Of a stretch of 64,000 nucleotides of DNA, positions 30,618 through 38,351 are shown in pieces (position 1 is the stretch's first letter; every line of letters starts with the position of its first letter). The notes below the pieces were generated by a model. That model ran no database searches and was not told where the DNA came from. It saw only the letters and a list, made by a program, of their open reading frames with translations. The stretch is from the IMG/VR virus record IMGVR_UViG_3300025930_000007, positions 202,491 to 266,490 of that record. The stretch is one strand, 5' to 3'. The position numbers were made by a program, and so were the translations under genes. Source of the DNA: a virus.

Positions 30618-30646
30618 AAGATACCATACCTCGGCTGGACTAACAA
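30618..30646 (-). promoter_or_regulatory. Left-going divergent promoter
   Basis: Minus strand TTGTTA (30641-30646), 17 bases, TATCTT (30618-30623), sharing its -35 edge with the right-going promoter. Confidence 0.5.
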
Positions 30647-30664
30647 GCCACTACAAGCTATGAT
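30636..30664 (+). promoter_or_regulatory. Right-going divergent promoter for the DNA ligase
   Basis: TGGACT (30636-30641), 17 bases, TATGAT (30659-30664) on the plus strand. The -35 boxes of both promoters abut, an arrangement suited to a shared regulator. Confidence 0.55.
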
Positions 30665-30670
30665 TCTGGG

Positions 30671-30697
30671 AGCGGCAACACCCTCCCCCTCGCCGCT
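30671..30697 (+). promoter_or_regulatory. C-loop leader hairpin (member 7)
   Basis: AGCGGC (30671-30676) pairs with GCCGCT (30692-30697) around AACACCCTCCCCCTC. The CACCCTCCCCC core is identical to the loop of the divergent partner although the stems differ. Confidence 0.6.
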
Positions 30698-30715
30698 GAT
30701 CGACTTGAGGATTCC

Positions 30716-32044
30716 ATGAGTCTGATCACCGGCCCCGTAGCGCTAATGCGTCTGGTCACCGTCGAGACCGTCACCGACCTCGATCGCCTTATGACCAGGA
30801 TGGGCCTGCCGTCTCAGGATGCTTCCGTCGAGACCAAGTTCAACGGATGGCTCACCCAGGCCGCCGGCGGCCGCCTCTACTCGCGGCGTGGGAAGGATCT
30901 CACCGACAAGTTTCCGCATATCGCCAAGCTGGTCGCTCCTTTCAAGAAAGAGCATCTGATCGGTGAGCTCGTCTATTTCGACGAGAACGGCGTCATGCAG
31001 GAGCCAGCCGTCACGACCATCGCGGGGACCAAGGATCATCGCGAAGCCATCCGGAAGATGAAGGAGATGCCAGGACACTTCGATTATGTGGTCTTCGACG
31101 TCCTGGCCGCAGACGGGCACGACATCACCGATCAGCCGACCTCTGTTCGGCGCGCAGTTTTGGACGAATGCTTCTGCAATTCCGGGCTCACGCTCTCCAA
31201 TCCTCAGCCTCTTTCCATGCTCCAGAAAGTCTATGACGAAGGCGTCGCGGCCGGCGCCGATGGCGTCGTGATCAAGAATCTCAGGGCACCCTATCTCTGG
31301 AAACCCTTCGGTCAAAGCGAAGTCCAGCCTGTTGGATACTGGTGGAAGCTCAAGCCAGCCTTCACGGACAACTTTGTGGTCACCGGGGTCCACTACGGAC
31401 CAAAGGGAAGATTGCTGGCCACTCTCTCTCAATATCACCGTGGACAGCTTGTCGACGTCTCCGATGTCGGCAATTTTGCCGCGCCGGTCGCCAAAGAATT
31501 CATTCAGCGCATCACCAAAGGGCCATTCCTGGTTGAGATCGAATATCTCTCCAGATTCCCTGATCCTCCGGGAGCTCTCCAGCATCCACGCTTCATCCGT
31601 TTCCGCGAAGACCAGGACCTCGACTCAGCTCAGCTACCGGCAAAATACGGAATGCACGGGCCATCGATTGGCGTTCCGCTTCGCGGTTATGCAAACTACT
31701 GGATCAAGCCCGATGGCGAAGTAATCGAGTTCACCGAGCCCGAGACTCATGAACTCTATTCTTGGGATGCTGGTTTCGGGACCGTTGGCGAGGCGATCGA
31801 GGCTGGCTGGATCCGCGCCTTCGAATATCGGGACAAATTGGGCTTCGACCTCTTGAATATTGAGGACCCCAACACATTCTCCAGACTGACTGAATTCCTA
31901 GAAAAGTTCTACGCCGAGCATGGCCCCTTCAGCGCCGTAATCGACTTCACGCTTCCGCAACACGGCTTCATCACCATCGATCCCGAAGATCTTTCCTCCG
32001 AATCCATCCCGGATCTCCTTCGGATCGGTCTTCGGAGAGCGTAA
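30716..32044 (+). CDS. ATP-dependent DNA ligase with extra C-terminal domain (442 aa)
   Basis: The nucleotidyltransferase core is clear: SVETKFNGWL (motif I Lys), HLIGELVYFDENG (motif III), FDYVVFDVLAADG, GADGVVIKNLRAPY (motif IV) and GYWWKLKPA (motif V), then an OB-fold-like region (FVVTGVHYGPKGRLLATLSQ). About 140 residues beyond that contain NYWIKPDGEVIEFTE, AGWIRAFEYR and THELYSWDAG, a pattern I recognise as a small phage-associated domain (W-P-G...H...GWIR). It seals DNA nicks in replication or repair. Plus strand, with its own promoter and C-loop leader. Confidence 0.85.
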   Translation: MSLITGPVALMRLVTVETVTDLDRLMTRMGLPSQDASVETKFNGWLTQAAGGRLYSRRGKDLTDKFPHIAKLVAPFKKEHLIGELVYFDENGVMQEPAVTTIAGTKDHREAIRKMKEMPGHFDYVVFDVLAADGHDITDQPTSVRRAVLDECFCNSGLTLSNPQPLSMLQKVYDEGVAAGADGVVIKNLRAPYLWKPFGQSEVQPVGYWWKLKPAFTDNFVVTGVHYGPKGRLLATLSQYHRGQLVDVSDVGNFAAPVAKEFIQRITKGPFLVEIEYLSRFPDPPGALQHPRFIRFREDQDLDSAQLPAKYGMHGPSIGVPLRGYANYWIKPDGEVIEFTEPETHELYSWDAGFGTVGEAIEAGWIRAFEYRDKLGFDLLNIEDPNTFSRLTEFLEKFYAEHGPFSAVIDFTLPQHGFITIDPEDLSSESIPDLLRIGLRRA

Positions 32045-32045
32045 G

Positions 32046-32654
32046 ATGCCGCTTTTCGACCTCCGGGAACACTTCGGCATCTGGGACAGATGTGGCAACT
32101 CTCGCTTCTTCAAGAAACAGTCCAAGACATCCAGGATCTATCTAAATCCTCTTGATGGAGTTCTTGTATCCGCCCACGAGGAGCATCATGGACCAGGATA
32201 CTCCGGTCCAAAGACATATACCCTTATCGTACGCGAAGCCAAGAGGGCTTCCGATGAAGAGGTCGCAAAGAGCTATGAACGAAATCAGCCATGGGTCGAA
32301 CAGGCTCTGAAGCAGTTCTTTTACTATCAAGCCATGGGCTGGGCCTTGGATGCAATCAGAGAAGTTACTGGGCAGAGACAACTTCCAGGCGATAGGGACA
32401 TGGGTAACTTCCTGAACTTTTATAAATCCGGCGGCGAGAAATACCGGAAAGAGGGCGGCCGTGATTATGAGCAATTCTACTGGGAAGGCAGCACCCTAAA
32501 AGATCGCGGAGATCAGCCGATGCTTGAAGAAGTTCTCGAAGCAATCCTTCGGACGGTCTCCGAAATGAAAAGCACCATTGTCGACTACGGTAGAAGCATT
32601 TCGGAAGCCGATGTTGAGGAAGCTCTGGGTAGCCTCGGCATCCTGGAGTGCTAG
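32046..32654 (+). CDS. Hypothetical protein (202 aa)
   Basis: One base after the ligase stop and three before the DpdA-like start, so co-transcribed. MPLFDLREHFGIWDRCGNSR opens a mostly helical protein (EVAKSYERNQPWVEQALKQF) ending ALGSLGILEC. No domain recognised. Its position between ligase and transglycosylase suggests a DNA-metabolism role by association only. Confidence 0.7.
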   Translation: MPLFDLREHFGIWDRCGNSRFFKKQSKTSRIYLNPLDGVLVSAHEEHHGPGYSGPKTYTLIVREAKRASDEEVAKSYERNQPWVEQALKQFFYYQAMGWALDAIREVTGQRQLPGDRDMGNFLNFYKSGGEKYRKEGGRDYEQFYWEGSTLKDRGDQPMLEEVLEAILRTVSEMKSTIVDYGRSISEADVEEALGSLGILEC

Positions 32655-32657
32655 AAG

Positions 32658-33854
32658 ATGATCGTCTATGTCGGAGCTGGATCGGGAGAATTCCGGGATC
32701 TGGTGATCGCGGCCGGACATGGCCAGATGGTCTCCCCGCAACCCGGCGCCTTCCGCATACCGAAGCACGGACGGTGGGTCTTCGATAACGGAGCCTATAC
32801 CGATTGGCTCAACGGTGTCACTTTTGATGATGCAAATTACCTGAAGAGACTCTCTCAGATCTCCTTCCTCTCGGACGATAGAATTCCCGACTGGTGCGTC
32901 GTCCCGGACATCGTCGCGGATCCGACCAGCCTTTCCTATTCGCTCCGCTGGCGCCAGGCGCTCTACGATGCCGATCGCCGGCTCCGCTGGTATCTCGCGA
33001 TCCAGGACTTCATGACTCCCGAAGACGTCCTCCACGCCCTTTGCCTCGAACCGTTCGACGGCCTCTTCATCGGTGGATCGACCGACTGGAAATGGGAAAC
33101 CGCGGCCAAATGGATCCAGTGGGGCCATGAACACGGTCTTCCCGTCCATCTGGCGCGCGTCAATGGACCAGGCCCTCTCCAAGCTGCCTTTGATGTGGGC
33201 GCCGATTCCATCGACGGAACCGGTTGGGTTCGCGCCGGCGCCAAGTGGTATCCGGCCCTGAAGAACGTTCCCGTCCCTTCGACGGGACTCTTCGACAGGG
33301 AACATCCGGAGATCCCCAAGCGCTGGCTCAAGTTCGGCCAGTATCTCCAGAGCATCTGGGGTGAGCGCGACTGGAAGCGTTGGGCGAAGGTCGAAGTGCC
33401 CTCTCTTCAGAATGTCGCGGCCTTCAACGCCATGAGCCCCGACGAATTCCTCTCCTGGATTGAGAACGAATACGTCTCAAAAGCTCCATCTGGTCCTGAG
33501 GATTGGCGCGGGAAAACCGCCCAGCTTTACCTCGATGAGGTCCGGAAGAAGGTGAGTGAAGTGGATGAAAAGGAGCTCGAAATCTGGAAACGATGGGTCC
33601 TGTGGGAGATCGAAAGGATCCTCGTCACCCCTATACCGCCGGCCCCAGAGATGCCCAGGTACGGAATCGTAGAAGGCAAGGCCTTGCCGCTTCCGAAAGC
33701 TCTGGAACTGACCAAGGGACAGCTTGAAAAATGCGAGCAGACCGGAACCGAAATCATCATGGTTCACGGGCCTGGTGGACAGGTGCTTGCCTCTTACCCC
33801 GTCGTCAGAGCAACATCCTCTGAACAGGCTCTACGGATGATGCGGGAGCCATAA
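32658..33854 (+). CDS. DpdA-like DNA 7-deazaguanine transglycosylase (398 aa)
   Basis: The blocks VFDNGAYTDWLNG, CVVPDIVADPTSL, WYLAIQDFMTPEDV, FDGLFIGGSTDWKWETAA, LARVNGPGPLQAAFDVG and ADSIDGTGWVRAG match the phage DpdA family (tRNA-guanine transglycosylase relatives) that swap guanine for 7-deazaguanine bases in DNA. The C-terminal 130 residues extend past the transglycosylase core. No QueC/D/E, FolE or DpdB-type genes are seen in the window, so the modified base must be made by genes elsewhere or by the host. The enzyme would make DNA resistant to restriction. Confidence 0.75.
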   Translation: MIVYVGAGSGEFRDLVIAAGHGQMVSPQPGAFRIPKHGRWVFDNGAYTDWLNGVTFDDANYLKRLSQISFLSDDRIPDWCVVPDIVADPTSLSYSLRWRQALYDADRRLRWYLAIQDFMTPEDVLHALCLEPFDGLFIGGSTDWKWETAAKWIQWGHEHGLPVHLARVNGPGPLQAAFDVGADSIDGTGWVRAGAKWYPALKNVPVPSTGLFDREHPEIPKRWLKFGQYLQSIWGERDWKRWAKVEVPSLQNVAAFNAMSPDEFLSWIENEYVSKAPSGPEDWRGKTAQLYLDEVRKKVSEVDEKELEIWKRWVLWEIERILVTPIPPAPEMPRYGIVEGKALPLPKALELTKGQLEKCEQTGTEIIMVHGPGGQVLASYPVVRATSSEQALRMMREP

Positions 33855-34293
33855 CTCCCGGCGCAAGATATTCGAGAGCCTTCTCCACCTCTTCCGGAAG
33901 CGGCTTTAAGCCCTGCATCCCCGTAAACGGATAAGGTTTCACGAGCCGCAGGTTCCTCGTCTGCCAGGCGAAGCGTTTCGGCATGTAATTCCCAAGGATC
34001 GCTTCCATGGGCTCCGGCTTCGCGAGCTCAGTCTTCACGCAGTCGAAGAGATCCACGACCGCGATGATGGAGCCCAGCGGCCAGTTCCTGGGGATCTCGA
34101 TCTTGACGCCGGCATCCTCAAGAATGTCTTCTGCCAGCTCTTCTGGAGTACCGTCCTTGATGGCGGTCTTGTTCTTGGCGACGTGGATCGCGAGGAGACC
34201 CCGATAGCTGGTCGACCAGCTCCTTGTCTCCCATTTCTTGTATCCGAGAGCCATGAAGGATCCCCAGGGCTCCCAGAGCGACAGGATCTTCAT
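33805..34293 (-). CDS. ASCH-domain protein (162 aa)
   Basis: Start MKILSLWEPWGSFMALGYKK at 34293 fits the upstream stop. KILSLWEPWGSFMALGYKKW then SWSTSYRGLLAIHVAKN is the ASCH signature (SLW.P....hh.G.K..E.R.......G.h.IH.). Such domains bind RNA or modified nucleosides. The C-terminal third is unique. It overlaps the convergent DpdA-like gene by 50 bases. Confidence 0.8.
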   Translation of the reverse strand: MKILSLWEPWGSFMALGYKKWETRSWSTSYRGLLAIHVAKNKTAIKDGTPEELAEDILEDAGVKIEIPRNWPLGSIIAVVDLFDCVKTELAKPEPMEAILGNYMPKRFAWQTRNLRLVKPYPFTGMQGLKPLPEEVEKALEYLAPGVMAPASSVEPVQRMLL

Positions 34294-34294
34294 G

Positions 34295-34606
34295 CTAGCG
34301 AAGCCCATCCCGCGGCCGCTGCTGCGTGAGCCGCCATTTTGCCTGCCAGGGCGACGCGATCTCTCGTACCGGAGATTGAAAGACCGGATTTCGAATGGGC
34401 TTCGGCTTCTTTTCCTTGGGTTCCGGAGGAGGAAGAATGACCGTAACCTCTTTTCGAATCGTGATCTGGTAGGTGGCGACGTTGTTGTCCGTGATTTCGG
34501 TATGGCTCATCGGGATGGTGCTATCCGCAGTGAGCGGATGCTGATGGATTTCAACGGTTGGCGAGCAATTGGTGCTCGTGGGTGTGTAATTGAGCTGCAT
34601 GAACAT
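34295..34606 (-). CDS. Hypothetical protein with WRxTQQRPRDG motif (103 aa)
   Basis: Beta-rich centre (YQITIRKEVTVILPPPEPKE), a basic Pro/Lys linker and a C-terminal AKWRLTQQRPRDGLR. The last motif recurs in the 45728 protein (AWRPTQQRPRDGTVV). The promoter at 34615-34643 would put the transcript start within a few bases of the ATG. Confidence 0.6.
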   Translation of the reverse strand: MFMQLNYTPTSTNCSPTVEIHQHPLTADSTIPMSHTEITDNNVATYQITIRKEVTVILPPPEPKEKKPKPIRNPVFQSPVREIASPWQAKWRLTQQRPRDGLR

Positions 34607-34614
34607 GTTAAACG

Positions 34615-34643
34615 AGTTTACTGCTCCTCGTTTTTCATGTCAA
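34615..34643 (-). promoter_or_regulatory. Sigma70-like promoter, near-leaderless
   Basis: Minus strand TTGACA (34638-34643), 17 bases, TAAACT (34615-34620). The expected start lies about 34608, with the ATG at 34606 or 34600, so the mRNA would be almost leaderless. Confidence 0.55.
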
Positions 34644-34652
34644 GCTATGCGT

Positions 34653-35129
34653 CTACTTAGGCTTACCGACGACGATGCTCGCCAGCACCACAAGAGCGCC
34701 GATCTCCGTCCAGAAGGCGATCTTGTTGAGCATCGAACCGTTCCCGGTGAGGAGCTGAGTGGCGCCGGCGCCCAGGCCTACGAGCGCCGCCGTCACGCCG
34801 ATCGGCGTGCTGTTATTCGAAGGTGCTGCGGCTGGGGTTGCTTGGCCCATTTCACGGATGGAATGGCAGAAGCCGTCATATCCCATCACTTCATCCGGTG
34901 TGCAGAACTGATCGTCGATTGGCCGCCTGTTGTAACTACCCATCTGCATGATCGGCTGGCAGGTCCCATCGGCGCCGACCTCTTCATTGGGGCCACAGAG
35001 CCCATTCTCGAATGGAGCACGATGGGTCATGACGCCGAAGCCGCGCTCAAAGCTATGCCCGGCGCCGCCGAAGCCGCCGCCGCCACGGCCGAGATTGAGG
35101 CGCAGGGTTGTCGGTTTCCAGGTGTACAT
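34653..35129 (-). CDS. Membrane protein with duplicated Cys motif (158 aa)
   Basis: A glycine-rich N-terminus (LNLGRGGGGFGGAGHSF) precedes two copies of a C-G/T-P...V-G-x-DG-x-C motif (LCGPNEEVGADGTCQPI, FCTPDEVMGYDGFCHSI), which resemble the Cys motif at 27174. Two hydrophobic segments end the protein (IGVTAALVGLGAGATQL and WTEIGALVVLASIVVG). Promoter with C-loop leader upstream. A surface or virion protein is plausible. Confidence 0.65.
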   Translation of the reverse strand: MYTWKPTTLRLNLGRGGGGFGGAGHSFERGFGVMTHRAPFENGLCGPNEEVGADGTCQPIMQMGSYNRRPIDDQFCTPDEVMGYDGFCHSIREMGQATPAAAPSNNSTPIGVTAALVGLGAGATQLLTGNGSMLNKIAFWTEIGALVVLASIVVGKPK

Positions 35130-35153
35130 GGAATCCCCCCTATTGTAGAAACT

Positions 35154-35173
35154 GGTCGCCGGGGGAAGCGACC
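35154..35173 (-). promoter_or_regulatory. C-loop leader hairpin (member 8)
   Basis: Minus-strand GGTCGC-TTCCCCCG-GCGACC, six perfect pairs, ten bases after the -10. The flanking GCTGTCCG is shared with 28800-28834 while the stem itself differs, so pairing has been kept by covariation. Confidence 0.6.
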
Positions 35174-35183
35174 GGACAGCCTG

Positions 35184-35211
35184 ATTATACTTTGAGCCCA
35201 GGCGATCTCAA
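35184..35211 (-). promoter_or_regulatory. Sigma70-like promoter
   Basis: Minus strand TTGAGA (35206-35211), 16 bases, TATAAT (35184-35189), ahead of the C-loop hairpin. Confidence 0.55.
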
Positions 35212-35412
35212 CGGGAATTTAGACCAACAGCCACACCAATAAGTACGATGACCGCAGGAATCGAATAGGACATTGAGGTCCCAAGTAATCTTGAAAGTCC
35301 TATTCCACATCAAGCCATAGAGCACCACGCCGTAGGGCTTGTACAAGATCTCGATTCCCCACCATCCAAAACGAAGCTGCAGCCACGGAGCCCATGGAAT
35401 CGTCAGTAGCAT
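35185..35412 (-). CDS. Trp-rich hydrophobic protein (75 aa)
   Basis: MLLTIPWAPWLQLRFGWWG and VLYGLMWNRTFKITWDLNV: aromatic, Trp-rich with one hydrophobic stretch and a CGHRTYWCGCW cysteine cluster near the end. It is preceded by GGTATACCAGTAACC, a weak operator-like sequence at 35423-35441. Confidence 0.55.
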   Translation of the reverse strand: MLLTIPWAPWLQLRFGWWGIEILYKPYGVVLYGLMWNRTFKITWDLNVLFDSCGHRTYWCGCWSKFPLRSPGLKV

Positions 35413-35541
35413 GGCTTCACCCGGTTACTGGTATACCGCCGTTTACGAGTCATCGCATTTTCTTCTTGACTGCGGTATCGGGCGGCGGTAGATTCTGGTT
35501 GTCCGCCCGACGCTGCCCTCCCCAGGCAGCCCCAGAAGTAT
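35413..35541. other. Intergenic region with a plus-strand promoter and C-loop hairpin but no plus-strand gene
   Basis: Plus strand TTGACT (35466-35471), 17 bases, TAGATT (35489-35494), then GCTGCC-CTCCCCA-GGCAGC (35512-35530). This is the C-loop architecture (member 10) but facing into the 3' end of the minus-strand gene 35542-36684, so it may make an antisense or non-coding RNA. The region also holds GGTATACC-like sequence (35430-35437) upstream of the minus-strand gene ending at 35185. Confidence 0.45.
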
Positions 35542-36684
35542 CTAGATCTTCACTCCAGGATTCGGAATCGTCCCGCGCTCCAAGCTCTCATCCGAGGTGA
35601 TTCCGAACTCCTGCTCGAGGGCCCGAACAAGATTGCTGGCGTTGTCGGGAAGATCCGCCATCTTCAGCATTTGAGGCCAGAACGGACCGAAGGCATAGAA
35701 TCCAGCGATGGGCACTGCGTCGATCATCGACATCGTAGGATTCGGCTTCAAGACCCATGCCGTCCGGACACCTGCGGCGCCGCCGGTGAACTGCCCATTG
35801 GCGACATACCCGGTCCCGATCAACCCAGGGATGCCGTGATGGATTCTCTGGATCATTCTCCAGAAGCCTTCCCGCAATTTCTCATGTTGCGGGTCTCCAC
35901 GTTTCCGCGCTCCCTCAAGAGTCGGGATCATGGTCACGTACGGCATCTCGATCGGCTCGACCACTTCAAAGTAGGGAAGATCCTGGCCGAGGCCGGCGAG
36001 CGCAAGAGCTCTCTTCCAACCTTCATCGGCAACTGCGGGATATTTCAATCCTTCCTTCTGGATCGAATGAGCGATCTTCTGGACGGCCGGGCTATCCATC
36101 ATTCTCATCAGCTTCGGGCCATAGTGCTTTTCGAGAAGCCGGACGACTTCCTGATGAGGAACGAGCAGAAAGCGGAAGTGCATGGTTTCTGGCTTTCGTC
36201 CGAAGTGAGCCTCGAAGTCCGCCGTCTGCCGGAGCGCGTCTTTCTGGCTAAGGGATGGAAGCTCTAAGAAGGAGTACGTGTCTCCAGGCGCGTAACAGCG
36301 TCTCTCGAAGATGACTCCATCGCAGCTATCCACCCTTCCCAAGGATCCCGACAGCACCATCTCCCTGCCCCAATCCCCCTCGTTTTCCAGGGTCCAGGCA
36401 ATCGACTTGGAACCATATTCGGCCGCGAGCGGCCGGGGGCCTTCGGGAGTCTGTGTCATGACGACGATCTTGCCGTCGGGATCCTCTTCCCACCAGAAGT
36501 CAAAGGCCGAGAGGTACTTCCGGAGACTTTCGGATCCGGATTTGGTCTCTCTGCGAGCCAGAGCCGAGACATGCTCGATCCTGAAGGTATGCTGTCCCCG
36601 GACGAGGACTAGATCCGGTTTCAGGTAAGCAAGCTCAGCCAGGACGTTGGCCAGAGGCCGCCTTTGACTCGGCCTATGCGCCAT
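35542..36684 (-). CDS. Hypothetical protein (380 aa)
   Basis: ATG at 36684, starting MAHRPSQRRPLANVLAELAY. A beta-rich N-terminal third with DFWWEEDPDGKIVVMTQ, a helical middle (LRQTADFEAHFGRKPETMHF) and a C-terminal part with NGQFTGGAAGVRTAWVLKPN. No domain recognised; it is the largest unassigned gene in this part. Confidence 0.65.
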   Translation of the reverse strand: MAHRPSQRRPLANVLAELAYLKPDLVLVRGQHTFRIEHVSALARRETKSGSESLRKYLSAFDFWWEEDPDGKIVVMTQTPEGPRPLAAEYGSKSIAWTLENEGDWGREMVLSGSLGRVDSCDGVIFERRCYAPGDTYSFLELPSLSQKDALRQTADFEAHFGRKPETMHFRFLLVPHQEVVRLLEKHYGPKLMRMMDSPAVQKIAHSIQKEGLKYPAVADEGWKRALALAGLGQDLPYFEVVEPIEMPYVTMIPTLEGARKRGDPQHEKLREGFWRMIQRIHHGIPGLIGTGYVANGQFTGGAAGVRTAWVLKPNPTMSMIDAVPIAGFYAFGPFWPQMLKMADLPDNASNLVRALEQEFGITSDESLERGTIPNPGVKI

Positions 36685-36690
36685 ACCGGC

Positions 36691-36837
36691 CTATTTCTTT
36701 CCCAGTGTCTTCCGGGCTACGCAGGACGCGACCTTCTTGCGCTGCTGGGGCGTCCAAGGCTTCCCGGGCTTGATGCCGACGTCGCGGGCGCAGGAGGATG
36801 TGAGGCGCAGCTTGAGGGGGAGGGTTCTCTTCGCCAT
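36691..36837 (-). CDS. Small basic two-Cys protein (48 aa)
   Basis: MAKRTLPLKLRLTSSCARDVG then QQRKKVASCVARKTLGKK. Two cysteines and a basic helix; compare the 49-aa protein at 6368. Role unknown. Confidence 0.6.
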   Translation of the reverse strand: MAKRTLPLKLRLTSSCARDVGIKPGKPWTPQQRKKVASCVARKTLGKK

Positions 36838-36843
36838 GTCTTC

Positions 36844-37452
36844 CTATCTCCTCGATCTTCCCATGGATGCCACAAAATACCTCGGGTACATCGGTTTCTT
36901 CTTATGGACAATGCCGCCGCTGCCGGCCATCATGACGCGGCCTCTTCCGGAGATGGAAGGAGCCGGAACCGGAGGCGGCGGGGGCGGTGGGGCGTCGAGC
37001 GTGCAGAGGTTTTCGACCTTCTTTTCGATCTCCAAGGCCTTCTTCCGAAGATCCTTGGCCTTGTTCACCACCTGGCTCACGTGAAGGGTAATGGGCTTCT
37101 TCGATTTCTCTTTCTCGTTCTTCTTGCCGGTCTTGAGCACCTCACGGATCATGCTGTTGATCCGCGCGGCGGCCTTGGCGTAGATCTGGATGTCCTTCCG
37201 GAGTCCCTGATCGTCTACGAGCACCGCCAGGTCATTCGCTGACTTGCTGCTCTGCCAGAACCCGGCGGAGATATGCTCGATGTCCCGTTTGGTGAAAAAC
37301 GGCGTTTTGGATGCTTCAGCCTGCTGGACGTAGAACTCGCTGAAGGACAATGCGTCGGAAATGCGGGTCGCGGCCTTCGACAGCCGGAAACAGGCCGTTG
37401 GACTCTTGAGCAGATCTGCTGTAGGTACACCGAGCTTCAGATTGAGCTTCAT
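36844..37452 (-). CDS. Helical protein with Pro-rich linker (202 aa)
   Basis: Residues 1-150 are helical and charged (KDIQIYAKAAARINSMIREV, VVNKAKDLRKKALEIEKKVE). A PPPPPPPVP stretch and a basic end (YPRYFVASMGRSRR) follow. No recognised domain. Context suggests a virion-associated or scaffold-like protein but there is no direct evidence. Confidence 0.6.
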   Translation of the reverse strand: MKLNLKLGVPTADLLKSPTACFRLSKAATRISDALSFSEFYVQQAEASKTPFFTKRDIEHISAGFWQSSKSANDLAVLVDDQGLRKDIQIYAKAAARINSMIREVLKTGKKNEKEKSKKPITLHVSQVVNKAKDLRKKALEIEKKVENLCTLDAPPPPPPPVPAPSISGRGRVMMAGSGGIVHKKKPMYPRYFVASMGRSRR

Positions 37453-38310
37453 CTACTGGCTCCGGAATCGAGGCTTCGGGTAGATCCTGGGGTTATGGGA
37501 TTCTCCTGCCGGCGCGACGGGCGCACCTGTCGCTACAGCCTGAGCGGTCGCGGCCGTCGCCGGCTGAGAAGGTCCGAGAGGCTTGACGAAACTTCTGAAT
37601 CCGGGAGATGGAAGATTGCCAGCGGATGGTGCCTGAATCGACGAACGCCAGGGCGCCGCGGCCGTCGCCGGCCGTAGGACTTCTGCCTTGACCTGCAATG
37701 GAGCTCCAGGCGCCGTTGGAATCTTCGAGAAGGACGTCGGAGTGAATGAGGGTCTCGGTGGCATCCCGGGTCGGAATCCAGGCTTCATGGGCGCGACGCC
37801 TGTCGGAGTCAGGATCCGAGGCTTCATGCCCGGCGGAAGCGGAAGAGGTTCCAGCTTGAAGGGAAGCCCCATCTTGCCGTCGGCGTCGGAAAGGAGCATC
37901 GGCAGGACAAAACTTCCGATGGCGATTCCCCAGAGAACGTATTCCATGACCCGCTGCTGTTGTTCCGTCGGGAAATAGGCGTTCACGTAGCCTTCGAGCC
38001 TATCCAGCGAAGTCTTCCAATTCAGGAAGGCTGTACGTTCCTCGGAACTGAAGTCGCGCCAGATGGGGCCCGGCTCGGTCACGAGTCTGGTTTCGATCGC
38101 CGAAACGATGGGATCCGTAGCCTGAAACGTCTTGTAGGCTGCTTCGAAATTCTCCTGATCCCCTTTGAAGGGACGATCTGACCATGCAGGAAGCGAATTG
38201 AGAACTTCCTGGACGCGCGCCTGCTTGGTACGTCCCGCAGAGATCTGCGCGAGAACATCGTCTCGCGTCTCGCGGTTCATGTAGGGTTCTTCGGCGCCTA
38301 GGCGACGCAT
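37453..38310 (-). CDS. Pro/Ala-rich membrane protein (285 aa)
   Basis: A helical first third is followed by one transmembrane helix (VMEYVLWGIAIGSFVLPMLL) and about 130 residues rich in Pro, Ala and Lys/Arg (PGFRPGMPPRPSFTPTSF). A promoter-like TTGAAG-N17-TAGAGT lies at 38323-38351, so the transcript start would be only a few bases before the ATG. Function unknown. Confidence 0.6.
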   Translation of the reverse strand: MRRLGAEEPYMNRETRDDVLAQISAGRTKQARVQEVLNSLPAWSDRPFKGDQENFEAAYKTFQATDPIVSAIETRLVTEPGPIWRDFSSEERTAFLNWKTSLDRLEGYVNAYFPTEQQQRVMEYVLWGIAIGSFVLPMLLSDADGKMGLPFKLEPLPLPPGMKPRILTPTGVAPMKPGFRPGMPPRPSFTPTSFSKIPTAPGAPLQVKAEVLRPATAAAPWRSSIQAPSAGNLPSPGFRSFVKPLGPSQPATAATAQAVATGAPVAPAGESHNPRIYPKPRFRSQ

Positions 38311-38322
38311 AGTTCAGTCCTA

Positions 38323-38351
38323 ACTCTAACCTTAAAGCCGCGATCCTTCAA
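38323..38351 (-). promoter_or_regulatory. Sigma70-like promoter, short leader
   Basis: Minus strand TTGAAG (38346-38351), 17 bases, TAGAGT (38323-38328). ATG at 38310. Confidence 0.45.
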
